Made by a program: the position numbers and the translations under genes
Shown here: positions 1 through 10,905 of the stretch, piece by piece
Position numbering within the stretch: the stretch's first letter is position 1
Layout of the letters: each line of letters begins with the position of its first letter
Assembly (NCBI GenBank): GCA_958450325.1
Contig: OY288243.1
Span: forward strand, 34,834,678-34,898,677
Reading direction: 5' to 3'
Length of the DNA stretch: 64,000 bases
Origin: Agrostemma githago
Taxonomy: Eukaryota > Streptophyta > Magnoliopsida > Caryophyllales > Caryophyllaceae
The notes under the pieces: generated by a model
What the model saw: only the letters and a program-made list of their open reading frames with translations
Told to the model about the DNA's origin: nothing
Databases searched by the model: none

Positions 1-1247
1 TTCACGATGACAAAGGTCTCACGAACGTGACCGGGGTGATAAATCTTCAAACGTTGGCCATTAACCATAAATTTCCCAGTTTCCGGGCTTGATATCTCTA
101 TTGATCCATATGGTTGCACCTTGGTCACTTCGAATGGACCCGACCATTTTGATTTCAACTTACCGGGGAAGAGCTTAAAACGAGAGTTGAAGAGTAATAC
201 CTTATCACCAACGGAGAATTCCTTACGAAATATTCGAGAATCGTGCCTTTGGCGAGTTCGTTCTTTGTAGGCTTCAAGTCTTAGTTTTTCCAATTCTTGT
301 AGTTGGAGAAGGCGGTTATTTCCTACAACACTCTCATCGAAGTTTAACTCTTTGATTTCCTATTTGGCTTTGTGCTCTAAATCCACCGGTAAATGACAAG
401 CTTTACCATGCACAAGACGATAAGGGGTGGTTCCAATCGGCGCTTTGTAAGCCGTTCTTAATGCCCAAAGGGCGTCATTTAATTTCAATGACCAATCTTT
501 TCGGTGTGTATTTACAACCTTCTCTAAAATTCCTTTGATTTGATGGTTGGAGATCTCGGCTTGCCCATTTGATTGAGGGTGGTGGGCTAGGGACATCTTG
601 TGAGTGATACCATACTTCCTAAGAAGATGTTCAAAGGTATCTTTCCTAAAATGAGAGCCTCCATCACTAATTATGGCTCTAGGCATACCAAATCTCGGGA
701 AAATGACATTCTTGAAAAGTTTGATTACAACCTTGGAGTCATTGGTGGGGGAAGCTACGGCCTCGATCCATTTTGAGACATAATCAACCGCTACTATAAT
801 GTATTTGTTACCAAAAGAGGATGTGAACGGACCCATGAAATCAATGCCCCAAACATCGAACAATTCAATTTCTAAGATGGGTTGAAGGGGCATCTCATTT
901 CTTCTTGTAATATTCTCACTTCTTTGGCAAGCGTCGCATGTGATAATGAAAGCTCGAATGTCCTTGAACATGGAAGGCCACCAAAACCCTCTTTGGAGAA
1001 CCTTGGCAATTGTCTTTTGGTTGGCCAAGTGTCCACCATAAGATGTCGAGTGAAGGTGCTTCACAATATTATATCCTTCATTGGCCGTAACACATCGTCG
1101 GTAAATTCCATCTACACAACGGCGGAATAAACAAGGCTCGTCCCAAAAATAGCGTTGGGCTTCATAACGTAGTTTCTTCTTCTCTTGCTTGGAATAATCG
1201 TCCTGAATAAAATGAGATACTAAGAAATAGTAATATCGGCGTACCAA
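1..1247 (-). pseudogene. Athila-type pol: integrase
   Basis: Integrase joins retroelement cDNA to host DNA. From the methionine at 1247 the frame shows the HHCC zinc site (His64/His66, His73, Cys104, Cys107) and a DDE core at Asp136 (GIDFMG), Asp195 (ISDGGSHF) and Glu231 (NGQAEISN), giving the retroviral D,D35E spacing. The frame closes at a TAG near 360, but the same frame continues below it with a typical integrase C-terminal part (LFPGKLKSKWSGPFEV and HPGHVRETF are readable). The TAG is therefore probably a nonsense mutation. The gene is a continuation of the pol region upstream (2407-1249); I see no separate promoter. Confidence 0.88.
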
Positions 1248-1248
1248 G

Positions 1249-2407
1249 GTGTAATAGTTTCAATGGCCATCAAAGCCTCATCTCTCATAGCTTCATTGAT
1301 GGGAATACCATCTTATTCATTGCTTTTTTTACTAACCGTTAGTCAACTAAGATGATCCGCTACCAAGTTCTCCGATCCGGCTTTGTCTTTAATCTCAATA
1401 TCAAATTCTTGTAAAAGGAGGACCCACCGAAAGAGTCGAGACTTGGTCTCCTTTTTTGACATAATATATCGAATGGCCGCATGATCGGTACGAATAATGA
1501 CTTTGGAACCCCATAATTTCGTAATTTCTCCATGGCATAGACAACGGCAAGCATCTCTTTTTCGGTTGTTGTGTACCTCGATTGGGCTTCATCTAGTGTT
1601 TTGCTTGCATAGTATATCACATGTAGCTTCTTGTCTACCCGTTGACCTAGAACGGCACCAACGGCAAAATCGGAAGCATCGCACATGATATCAAATGGAA
1701 GATTCCAATCGGGAGCTTTGATAATTGGAGTGGTAGTGAGAGCGGTCTTTATCCTGCAAAAGGCCTCAAGACACGAGTCATCGAAAACAAAAGGTGCATC
1801 TTTCATAAGCAAAGAAGTTAAAGGCTTGACAATTTTAGAAAAGTCTTTAATAAATCGTCTATAAAAACCGGCGTGACCTAGAAAACTCCTCACCCCTTTG
1901 ACATTTGTAGGTGGTGGCAAGTTCTCAATCACGGAAACTTTAGCCTTATCAACTTCAACTCCTCTATTAGAAATGATGTGACCTAGGACAACACCTTGTT
2001 CAACCATGAAATGACATTTTTCCCAATTTAAAACAAGTCTATACTTTTCACATCGAGCCAACACTTGATCTATATTTTCAAGACAAGAATCAAAAGATGA
2101 CCATGGACACTAAAGTCATCCATAAAAACTTTTAGTTTTCTCTTGGTCATCGGGATGAATAGGAATTTGAAGAAATCCGGAATGACCGTCAAGGAAACAA
2201 AAATAAGAATGATGCGCCAATCTTTCAAGTATTTGATCAACGAAGGGAAGGGGGAAATGGTCTTTTATGGTGGCCGTGTTCTATTTACGATAGTCTATAC
2301 ACATGCACCAACTGGTAATGGTCCTAGTCGAAATTGACTCACCCTTTTCTCCTTTAACAACCGTCATTCCTACTTTTTTCGGCACAACTTGTACGGGGCT
2401 AACCCAT
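1249..2407 (-). pseudogene. Athila-type pol: reverse transcriptase and RNase H, several frame breaks
   Basis: The stretch 2064-1360 encodes the end of the RT palm/thumb (VLARCEKYRLVLNWEKCHF, then GVVLGHIIS) and RNase H (PFDIMCDASDFAVGAVLGQ, YYASKTLDEAQ). The catalytic RT box is readable at about 2135-2105 as FMDDFSVHG, the usual Athila form of YxDD, but in a frame broken by stops. RNase H ends near 1330 with readable residues KAGSENLVADHLS, again in a shifted frame. At least two frameshifts and several stops separate the pieces, so no working RT can be made from this copy. Assignment is by motif reading only. Confidence 0.8.
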
Positions 2408-3859
2408 TTACTTCTGGTTATTGGGTATAATGTTAGCCTCATACAACTTGAGGACTTCCTTCATGACAACCTCTTTCATAGTGGGGTTCAACCTACGTTG
2501 ACCCTCAACCGAAGAACGGTGGTCATCATCAAGGATGATCCTATGCATACAGACATTTGGGCTTATGCCTTGGAGGTTGACAATGTTATACCCGATGGCC
2601 TTTTTGTGTTTTCTCAAAACAATCAAAAGTTTTTCCAATTGAGGACCATCAAGTATGACATTAACGATAACGGGATAATTAGTTCCTTCAAGAAAAGCAT
2701 ATTTGAGGGAAGAGGGGAGTGGTTTAAGTTCAAGATTAGGAGGAGAAGATACCATACTCTTACCCACCGGTAGTGGTTCTACCTTATCTTTATGCAAACA
2801 TTCATCTTCAAAGGGTGGAGAGTCAAATGGTTCATCTTCTTGCTTATCATCATCTATCAAGCTATACTCAACCAAACTATCAATAACTTCAATGGAATGC
2901 ATTTGTTCAATCATTGGTTGTTTAAGAGCTTGAGAAAGGGAAAACTCTACCGACTTGTTCCCTATGTTAAAAGACAACTTACCATTCTTAACATCAACTA
3001 TAGTACCTCCGGTAGCCATAAAAGGTCGACCTAAAATAATGGGGGTAATAGTGTCTTTGGGCATATCCATGACAATAAAGTCGGAGGGGATGAAGAACTT
3101 ACCAACTTGAACGGGTACATCCTCAAGTATCCCAAGTGGGTACTTGACGGACCTATCCGCAATTTGAATCGACATGCTAGTGGGTCTCATCTCCCCCACA
3201 CTAAGTCTCTTAGCAATGGAATAAGGTAACAAACTAACACTAGCCCCTTGGTCACATAAAGCTTGATTAACAACAACATTCCCAACCCGACAAGGGATGG
3301 AAAAACTACCGGGATCCTCTAGTTTCTTTGGCATTTGATTCATGAGAACGGCACTACATTGTGCCGTGAGAGGGACACATTCTTTGTCCTCTATTGTTCT
3401 CTTTTTATACAAGACTTCTTTCAAAAACTTAGAATAGAGGGGCATTTGAGAAATTACCTCAGTGAAGGGTAAAGCTACCTCTACCTTTTTCAACATATCC
3501 ACAAAATGACTAAATTGAGCATTCTCTTTATGTGGCTTAGCTCGTTCGGGAAAAGGAAATGGTGGGACAAAAGCGGGAGGCGGTGGAAAATTGGATTCTT
3601 CTTCTTTTTCGGCTAATCGCTTCGCCTCTTTTCTTTTTGCTTCTTTTGCTTCCATTTGCTCTTTCTTCTTTCTTTGTTCTCTTTGTTCAATCTCCGCATT
3701 TTGGAGGATATCAAACTCCGCTTGTATTCCCCGGTTTTGTTTGGGGGAAGTGGGAGATGTTGCTTGTGGTGCACTTGGTTGATTGACTTTGGATGGGGTG
3801 CTTTTGGTGTTCAAGTTCAAGTTCTTGTACGGCTCCTCAAGTTCTTTGCCACCTCTCAA
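2408..3859 (-). pseudogene. Athila-type gag-pol: linker, aspartic protease and RT N-terminus
   Basis: This 483-codon open frame starts inside the gag-pol polyprotein, so its first Met is not a real start. Residues 50-90 are a charged Glu/Lys/Arg-rich segment that could form a coiled coil. Residues 91-110 are Pro/Phe-rich. The protease covers about 185-285, with the active-site Asp203 in CDQGASVSLLP and the later ILGRPFMAT motif typical of retropepsins. After residue 380 the RT begins (LPSSLKYAFLEG, then KEVLKLYEANIIP). It stops where RT should continue, so the TAA at 2408 is probably a nonsense mutation. The Glu/Lys-rich region is long and could be a lineage-specific spacer. Confidence 0.8.
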
Positions 3860-3879
3860 AATGACGACATTTGCTTGGT

Positions 3880-4868
3880 ATGAAGGGTCTCTTGGGTTTT
3901 GGAGTTGCCCGGGTAAACCATGGGGTGGATGGATTGGGGCGGCTAAGGCTTTTGTTGCTTCTTGTGATTCCCAAACCTTTAGCCTTGCTTTTGTATCTTG
4001 ATGCTCACTCCATAGTTGCCCAATGGCTCTTTGAAAATCATTAATGTTATCCCATGGAACTCCTCCTTAACCAAATGGAAAATTGCCTGATTGGCCATAA
4101 GATTGAGAGGGTTGATTAGATGGTTGTTGGTTGTAACCTTGATTTCCTTGAAAATTGCCTTGGAACTCTTGATTGTATCCATGATTACCATGTTGATTTT
4201 GGTAATTGTTATAATTGTTGGGAACATGGAAGTTGCTACCTTGTTGATCGAAGTTGCTCCTTTGATGAGGAGGCGTATATGGGGGCATCTTTGGAGGGCC
4301 TTGATTAAAGGGCCTTTGTTGACTTTGATTGAATGGCCTCGATTGACTCCCTTGGGCACGCAGCATAGGATTTTGAACATTTTGATTGCCATAAGAAAAA
4401 TTGGGATGGTACCTTGTGCTGGCATTGTAAGTATTATAAAAGGGATCAAATTGAGGTCTTTGCCCATATACTTGTATAGCTTGGACTTCATTTGACTCTT
4501 CAACATAAGTTTCTTCATTAGGAATGTAAGAGCTAGAATCATGGCCATAATTGCCACAATGATTACATTGAACTTCCCATGTTATTTGTTTTGGAGGTGA
4601 TGGTTGCCTTTATGGAACACTCCCATTCTCTTTTTCAATTCTTCAACTTCCGCTTGAAGTTTCAATTCATTAGAACTCTTAGATGAGTTCACTTCAACTT
4701 TCTTTCTAGAATCCCTCGATTGACCCATTCTAGAATCACTCATTGCCATCTTCTCAATAAGATTCTTAGATGCCTCATCGGTAAGGGAAGAGAAGTCTCC
4801 TCCGGCGGCCGAATTGAGGTTTTCCTTGGTTCTCGATGAAAGGGTGTTATAAAATGTTTGGGCAGTTA
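3880..4868 (-). pseudogene. Athila-type gag, C-terminal half
   Basis: Reading leftward from the CACTA boundary at 4868, the frame resumes gag with AQTFYNTLSSRTKENL and SLTDEASKNLIEKMA, a segment of plant Ty3 gag proteins. A coiled-coil-like stretch follows (LKLQAEVEELKKRM, about 4660-4615). A degenerate zinc knuckle lies near 4545 (CNHCGNYGHDSSS): CX2CX4H is present but the last Cys is not seen. The region 4366-4067 is Asn/Gln/Gly/Pro-rich in one frame, typical of gag linkers. Frames change near 4580 and 4070. It is the direct continuation of 8471-9200. Confidence 0.75.
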
Positions 4869-4884
4869 CACTAGTACAAAAAGC

Positions 4885-5170
4885 ACTTGTGGTTACGGTT
4901 AAAAAGGACATATGGCTACGGTTAAATGGGCGTAGTAAATCAAGGCGTAGCATTAAGTGTACGAGTTGTGGCTTCGGTTACGAGGCGTAACAAAATATAT
5001 TTTTGGCAACGGTTATTTATAGGAACCGAAGCCAAAAACACTATAAAGGCTTCGGTTCTTAAATTGAACCGTAACTAAAAGTTAGTTAAGACATCAGTTA
5101 TTAGTAACAACCGAAGCCAAAAATATGTTAAAGGCCTCGGTTCATAATAAATAACCGAAGCCATTTCTAA
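4885..5170. repeat. CACTA subterminal repeat cluster, left end
   Basis: About ten copies of a 10-mer-like motif (GGTTACGGTT, GGCTACGGTT, GGCTTCGGTT and complements such as AACCGAAGCC) occur in both orientations. In En/Spm elements such motifs are the binding sites of the TnpA-type protein; that role here is inferred from position. Confidence 0.85.
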
Positions 5171-6800
5171 ATTAAAAAACAAAAAAAAAACCCAAATAGT
5201 AAAGCATGCAACTATTATTAGTAACTACCGAAAGAATTTTTACATTATCTAATACAGTACCACATACAAATAACTATTGAAACCAACAACCAAAAATATA
5301 AAAATTTCTTCTCACATCAATTCCAGCTTAGAGTTGATCACCCGTTACATTTTTTTTAAAATGTCAAAAGAAATATTATATACATCAATCAATCTTTTGA
5401 GAGATGGACATATTATTAAGAGGACTTGCGATTGAAAACTAACAACAAAATACATAAAAACTAATTTTACTTAATTGCATTTGTTTCTTCAATAATGACG
5501 CATTACACCATTTCGCCATTGTCATCTGGAGTCATAACCTTGAGTTATCATTGCTAAAAAACAATCTGTTATGCTCTAGAAACTTATTGCCATCTTTCAT
5601 TTGCTTTCACTATAATTGGGAAATCGCATCACGTCAGGTTTCAAGCAGCCTGCTTTCACACAGCAAGCGAATCACTGTTTAGTGAGAGTAATTTTTCGAA
5701 GGGTAACTAGTTAAACAAACAAAAACTAAAGCTATTGAACTGAGATCGTCATGAAAATCAATAAGAGAAATCTACGTACCCGAATATTGTGTTCAAGACA
5801 TTAGAGCTCGCAACAAGCGTTTCAGATCTTTTAAACCTCTGAACACTAGCCTGTAAGTTAGTTAATCTATGATAAGGCTAAAGATCAGAGATCAACTTTT
5901 AAGAGAAAGAATATTACGAAGTATATAAATAAAGTAGAAGTGAGTCCAACTTACATGTGTGAATAACAACGTCGTACATCTTTCCAGCTGTCACTGTGAA
6001 ATTTCACTCAACTTCCCCTGTAAACAATAGAAACTACGTACTGTAAGTAATATCATTCTTATAAGTTATGAACTGTGCGACATAAGAATAAACTGTATTC
6101 GAAAAATGTTGCCCCAGCCTACTACACATTATTTGCAAATAGTAATAAGGTTAGGAAGGTATAATTCTTGATATATTGCATTTAAAAAGGCGGACACATC
6201 TCGAGAGAGATCCTCTCAAGTTAAGATATAGTACGACAAAAAAACATGATCAACGAAGTTGGAAATTAGCTTAAAACCTATTCAGAAGCAGCCTATGCTT
6301 GCTCGAATATACATAAATTTGCATCGGGTTTAGAGGGTCTTCCCTTACATGAATGCGAACAAAATTATAGATTCCTTGCTTCTAAACTTCACCAGTTGTG
6401 TTGGTTAAGTGTCAAAACGCGAGTTGTACTTGATAAAATCATGGTCTCTCATAATCATGACCTGCATTGTCAACAGTCGCAACTTAATTCAGCCCATACC
6501 CCATTTGAATGCAGCAATGCACATCAATTTAACTTCGTTCAATTAAGATTCGTGGCATGTATTAGCTTGAAGTAAAATGAAGTCCAAGAAGTGGAGTATC
6601 ATGTACATCATAACTCACCACTAGACCTCAATTCATACCAAATAGTGGCTAGTCATGCATTGCATTATCCAAAAATTATAAAGACGCGGCAAGTATTCAA
6701 GTACAGCCTGATTACTTCAATAATCACCCATCTTGTATGATTACAAATGTAACATGTATTTGGGTTGAGTGCAGCTAGTATTGAAAGTAGGGGAAGCCTA
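5171..6800. other. AT-rich interior of the CACTA element, nothing recognised
   Basis: No ORF above 60 codons, no repeat array and no family motif is visible. It could be captured host intron or intergenic DNA, but nothing in it lets me say so. Confidence 0.5.
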
Positions 6801-6812
6801 ACTTGAAGACAA

Positions 6813-7173
6813 CACATACAATAACAAGATACTACAAGGGGTGGCTGGTTGGTGTAAGTTCAAGGCAGATTTCAGCGTTAACAATCACATGAGACTTAGA
6901 CTGAAGGGTACCAAACTAAAAAGATCAATAAAATGGAGCTATTAATGTTGCTATATACTTCATCTGGAAACAAAGAAATCAATGCAGGCTTGAGAATGTG
7001 CTGCTTAGACATGAAATTGTAATAGCTAGTATTAAAAAAGAGCTTAGTAGCATGATTCAAAGTAGACTACACACCAAACATAGTGACAAAGATAAAACTT
7101 ACATCCTAAGTCTTGCCTAGTTACAATTGTATATGTGATTTTTTATCGCAATATACTTACCTTTAACAAAAAA
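6813..7173 (+). mobile_element. 5'-truncated L1-type LINE fragment with TSD
   Basis: A frame running to the TAG at 7118-7120 reads as the C-terminal end of a plant LINE ORF2 (INVAIYFIWKQRNQC, then LRHEIVIASIKKELSSM). It is followed by a short 3' UTR and a run of seven A at 7167-7173. The copy is flanked by a 12-bp direct repeat, ACTTGAAGACAA, at 6801-6812 and 7174-7185, as expected for target-primed reverse transcription. Its 3' end (TTACCTTTAAC then A-tail) resembles that of the LINE at 26655-29563 (TTACCTTTCACC then A-tail), so the two probably belong to one family. Confidence 0.85.
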
Positions 7174-7185
7174 ACTTGAAGACAA

Positions 7186-8217
7186 ATGACATCTAATCAA
7201 CGAATTGGAGCCTATTGAATTCGAGCATTGAATTCCTTGATAGTACAACAGGTACAACTTTTATATCTGAATTATACTTGAATAAGACCTGCTGCTCTAC
7301 TTCATCAAACAATGTTGAATTTAGTAGTACGCGGCTTCTACACGCACCATAGTACCTTCGGTATTGCATTTAGTGTCTGATATAGCAACTTTGCATCATG
7401 AGTTCATACAACTTGCATTGTCTCCTATATTAAATTCGGTCCAGAGCCTAGAAATCACAACTACAAGTTCAATTGAAATCCGACAATTAGAATTAAAGTC
7501 CCTCAAACTGGGATTATAAGCATGAACCCCGACTAAAAACAGCTAGACTAAAATGGTCTCTATCATGGTGCGAGTCCAATTACAGAGTGGTGCACCATGA
7601 TATTCTGGTGGAATAATATGACGAAGTCATCACAATAAATTCGAATCAATTGACAGATTATAACACCCAAAATGGACTCAAGAAAACAAAGAAAAAATCA
7701 GATGAAAAGCAAAAATAAGAAACCATAATTATTATACATATTCAAAGGAAAGACGACTTATTAATTGGGGGAAACAAACCAACGAAGAGGATGAATCGAG
7801 TGGCAGGCGTACCATAGTGATTAAACTGGGTGGCTTCGTAGTGCGCGGGTCTGTTTAATTAGGCATAAACGTATTAAGTTTAACCGTGAGGAAGTTGAAT
7901 CGTGCATCTTGACAGCGGTAAAGGGGATGCAATGGTGGAGGGAGATGTTGAATGGGTTCGCGAAGGAGGAGGTAGGGACGCCGTGGTGAGGGAATGGAGC
8001 GGATGTGATGGAGGGATCTGAGGTGGGTTAGCGGTTTAAGGGAAGGAGATGGGTTTGTCAATTGGGGGAGGGTTAAGGGAGACGAAGAGGAATGGATGAT
8101 TAAGTAGTGGTGGATCCGTTTGATTAGGAATTAATTGGGTTGTGGGTGCATATATTGGACTATTGGAGTATGATGTTAAAGAATTATTAAAAGAGAATAA
8201 AATAGCGTATAAATCAA
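7186..8217. other. Right interior of the CACTA element, nothing recognised
   Basis: Mostly AT-rich, with a more GC-balanced patch at 7780-8100 that includes a 68-codon minus-strand ORF rich in Pro, Ser, Leu and Arg. No family assignment is possible. The patch might be a captured gene piece or the element's own 5' leader. Confidence 0.4.
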
Positions 8218-8450
8218 ATTTTGGTTACGGTTTTCCAACCAACCGAAGCGTTTAATATTTAATTACGGTTCCCAAACTACAAATGTTGCCATTTCTAATT
8301 ACTTTTGGCTACGGTTCAGGAACTTAACCGACACCTTTTATATTTGGTTACATATTTTTAAAAACAACCGTAGCCGTTTATAAATCATATTCTCTTAGAA
8401 ATTTTTTGTTACGGTTATTAAATGCAACCGTAGCCTTTTCATCAAACCAA
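8218..8450. repeat. CACTA subterminal repeat cluster, right end
   Basis: Further copies of the left-end motif (GGTTACGGTT, AACCGAAGCG, AACCGTAGCC) sit just inside the right terminus, in both orientations. Confidence 0.85.
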
Positions 8451-8470
8451 ATCTATTTTTTGTACTAGTG

Positions 8471-9200
8471 TTAGCCAATCGGGTATTCCATGGTGTAGAC
8501 ATTTGCGCAATAGATCTCTAAATCTTTCCCAAGCCTCACTTAGGCTTTCAAATTCATCTTGCTTGAAGGTTTGTATCTCCATGCGATATTGATTAGTCTT
8601 TGACGGTGGAAAATATTTCTCCAAGAAGGCATTGGATAATTGAGCCCATGATGTGAATGTATTAGTGGGATGGCCTTGAAGCCATCTACGAGCTCCATCT
8701 CTCAGGGTCTTTGGAAATAATAAACGATGCAATTGGCATGAAGTTAATCCATTGAGACGGGCTCCTACTAATTTTTCTTTAAATGAAGCGATGTGCTCTT
8801 GAGCATCTTCTTGGGAGAAACTATGAAAAGTATCTTGTTGAACCGCATTTGTCAAAGAGGCTTTCAGTTCATAATTCTCGGGAATCTCTCCAAAATCAAT
8901 GGGAGAAGGTGTTTCTTCGTGTGTGAGTTGGGAATGGGATCTTAAGGTTGCCATTTGTTGGATTGGTGGTGATGGTGGTGAATTTTGTGAAGTGGAGGGT
9001 ATGGAAGGATTATTTGGAGTGGGATTATGTGATGTAGGAGGTGTAGAAGGTGTATGTGGTAGGATGGGATTAAGGTTAGGAGGTGATAATGAAGGATGTG
9101 GAATGATGGTGGTTGAGTTATTTCCCCGAAAACGCAATGCTCTAAAAGTCCTTTCCGGCTCCGGATCGAACCACAAGGGTGATGACGTATTCCTGGGCAT
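8471..9200 (-). pseudogene. Athila-type gag, N-terminal half
   Basis: The ATG at 9198-9200 lies about 110 bp downstream of the primer-binding site, the expected distance for gag. The first 90 residues are Pro/Ser/Asn-rich. From about residue 110 comes the retrotransposon gag core (LFPKTLRDGARRWLQ, SWAQLSNAFLEKYFP, EAWERFRDLLRKC), which forms the capsid of the virus-like particle. Translation runs into the CACTA element at 8470 after GIPDWL and ends within it. The rest of the gene is at 4868-3880. Without the insertion the N-terminal part shows no stop, so the CACTA insertion may have been an early disabling event. Confidence 0.85.
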
Positions 9201-9308
9201 AAAAACTCAAATTAAACGGTGAGACTCCTAGCACCTAATGGTACTAGGGAAGAGGGAGAAGAGAAAAGAACCAAACACAAAACTAAAAACTCAATAACTA
9301 CTAGCCGT

Positions 9309-9326
9309 TCCCCGGCAACGGCGCCA
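9309..9326 (-). promoter_or_regulatory. Primer-binding site, tRNA-Asp type
   Basis: The minus strand reads TGGCGCCGTTGCCGGGGA three bases after the LTR end. From memory this is complementary to the 3' end of plant tRNA-Asp and is the usual Athila primer site. The same 18 bases occur at 19665-19682 and 18672-18689. Confidence 0.88.
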
Positions 9327-10408
9327 TTTTGACGGCTCCCCAAAGGCGGATCGGTCGTTTAGCGAAGAATGGAGGGTCAAACAATATTTGTAGACTCGTA
9401 ATAACACAAAAACTACTAGAGTAATCGTGATAAATCGAGGTCGGTCCACAGGGAACGGAATGTAGTATCGAGTTAAAAGCGGCGTGTTTGGAATCTAGAG
9501 AGGGATGGTTTCTAAGGGTCGAGTCTACACTAGAGGAATAACGATGGAGGTAGCTAGAGGTAATCAATCTAGGAAAAGGTGTTAGGGGAAAGTCGGGATT
9601 TGGACAATGGAGCCTAAGAAGGTCGGAATCGGGTTTTTGTCGCAACATTGATAAAGGGAGAATGCCACCTTTCGGTTTCTTCACCCAACCCACCTAAAAA
9701 CCCACTTTTGCGGCGAAGAAGGGTAAGTCTCAAATTTACGGTAATTTCTACCCCGAGTTTCCCCATATTGATAGAAATGAGTCAAGGTCGGTCTAGTTGT
9801 CCGGACTAAAACAACAATAACACAACAACCATAAACAAGATAAACCAACAAGCAAGCAACCCACCAACATCCTTTGATTCAAATAATCCAAGTCCTCATC
9901 CCTAAACCCCCCAACAAGAAATCTACTCACTAATCATGATGGGAGACAACAAAACATCAATAAAGGAGAGATTAACTAAAGCATGCATAATCACTAAATC
10001 TAGAGAAAATAAGGAAACTATGATAACTAGAGAATAATCTAGAACAACATAAATGAAATCTAGAGATTAGGGAGTGGAAGAGAAATGTACCAACTATGAA
10101 GATCTACAATAAATAAGAAGATTACATAAATAAAGATTGAATCTTTGATGAAGAAAATGAAGAACTTGTCACTAATCCTTCAATAATCCCCACAAATCTT
10201 CAAAGAAAACTTGGAATAATCTTCTACAAACTTGAAATCTAGAGAATTGTTGATGAGAAACTAAGATCTACTACTAAATTACTATGTAAACTACTAGAAT
10301 TGTGGAGGATTTACTAAGATTACTATAGAATTGTTTACTAATGGATGCCTTTCATTTCTTCCCTCCTTAGCTTAATGGAGAGGTAATAGGCAACTAACTA
10401 GGGTAGTT

Positions 10409-10417
10409 GTATATATA
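10409..10417 (-). promoter_or_regulatory. Possible LTR TATA box
   Basis: TATATATAC on the minus strand lies in the middle of the LTR, downstream (in the sense direction) of the palindrome array. Position and sequence are suitable, but there is no transcript evidence. Confidence 0.4.
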
Positions 10418-10540
10418 GTAATGTCTTAATGGGTTGTTAACCTAAAGCCCAAATCCAACTTTTTGCTCCATTAGTGAGACAATCACCCTTTAATCTTCAT
10501 GAGGTGGAACTTCGCCCCGTCGTGCATGGACCAATACCGT

Positions 10541-10755
10541 CGGGTGAAATTTCACCCGGTGGTTTCACCCGGTGAACTTTTTCCAGTTTCACGATTTTTG
10601 GACACTTTCACCATCGGGCGAAATTTCACCCGGTGGACGAAATTTTGCCCGGCCATTTTTGCCCGGTGGATAAGCTCGGAAAATCTTCGGGGAGGCACAT
10701 TTACCGTCGAGCAAAATTTCGCCCGGTGGTACTTCATCGGGTGAAATTTCACCCG
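10541..10755. repeat. Palindrome-rich array in Athila LTR U3
   Basis: The perfect 18-bp palindrome CGGGTGAAATTTCACCCG occurs exactly at 10541-10558 and 10738-10755. Between them are degenerate versions (cgggcgaaatttcacccgg near 10615, gacgaaattttgcccgg near 10636, gagcaaaatttcgcccgg near 10709). The array lies upstream of the TATA candidate in the sense direction, so a regulatory role is possible but inferred. Confidence 0.85.
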
Positions 10756-10905
10756 GTCATATTTCTGGCCTCTTTTCTTGTCTCATTCTTCGTCGATTGA
10801 TTGGATGGCTTTGAACTTTAAGTTGTGTGCTTTGCTCTTTGGACGGTGTTCCCTTCTCTTGTGCTCGTGGAAGCTCGATCGTGATTTCGGTGCCAAATCC
10901 TATCA

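Larger units (their letters stand above)
4869..8470. mobile_element. Non-autonomous CACTA (En/Spm) transposon inserted in gag
   Basis: The element begins CACTAGTACAAAAA and ends with its exact reverse complement, giving 14-bp perfect terminal inverted repeats. It is flanked by the 3-bp duplication TTA (4866-4868 and 8471-8473). Excising it in silico joins two gag half-frames without a shift, which confirms the borders. Both ends carry subterminal repeats. The 3602-bp body has no transposase; the longest ORF is a 68-codon Pro/Ser-rich minus-strand frame (8061-7855) that I do not recognise. Orientation cannot be assigned without a gene. Confidence 0.95.
1..10905 (-). mobile_element. Athila-like Ty3 retrotransposon, 5' LTR through integrase, cut by the window edge
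   Basis: Read on the minus strand the order is LTR, tRNA-type primer-binding site, gag, protease, RT, RNase H and integrase, which is the Ty3 order. The integrase wording around its first two catalytic Asp residues and the DQGAS-type protease match Athila-group elements as I know them. The 3' LTR lies beyond position 1, so the TSD cannot be tested. The body is interrupted by a CACTA element at 4869-8470. Stops and frameshifts in gag, RT and integrase mean this copy is not autonomous now. It inserted into an older Tat-like element whose sequence resumes at 10906. Confidence 0.85.
9330..10905 (-). mobile_element. 5' LTR of the Athila-like element
   Basis: On the minus strand it starts TGATAGGATTTGG (10905) and ends GCCGTCA (9330), next to the primer-binding site, with TG...CA termini. 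The length is 1576 bp. The 5' end was chosen as the TG nearest the sequence change at 10906; the 3' LTR that would confirm it is outside the window. A long minus-strand ORF within 9693-9301 spans the LTR/PBS border and is not taken as a gene. Confidence 0.72.

Noticed and set aside
5171..8061. Captured host gene in the non-autonomous CACTA
   Set aside because: Apart from the LINE piece I see no exon-like frame or family motif; the 68-codon ORF at 8061-7855 is too weak.
9309..9326. tRNA gene fragments
   Set aside because: Only the 18-base complement of a tRNA 3' end is present, directly beside LTR ends; no cloverleaf.
9301..9693. 130-codon minus-strand ORF
   Set aside because: Spans the PBS and LTR border of the Athila-like element, where no protein is expected.
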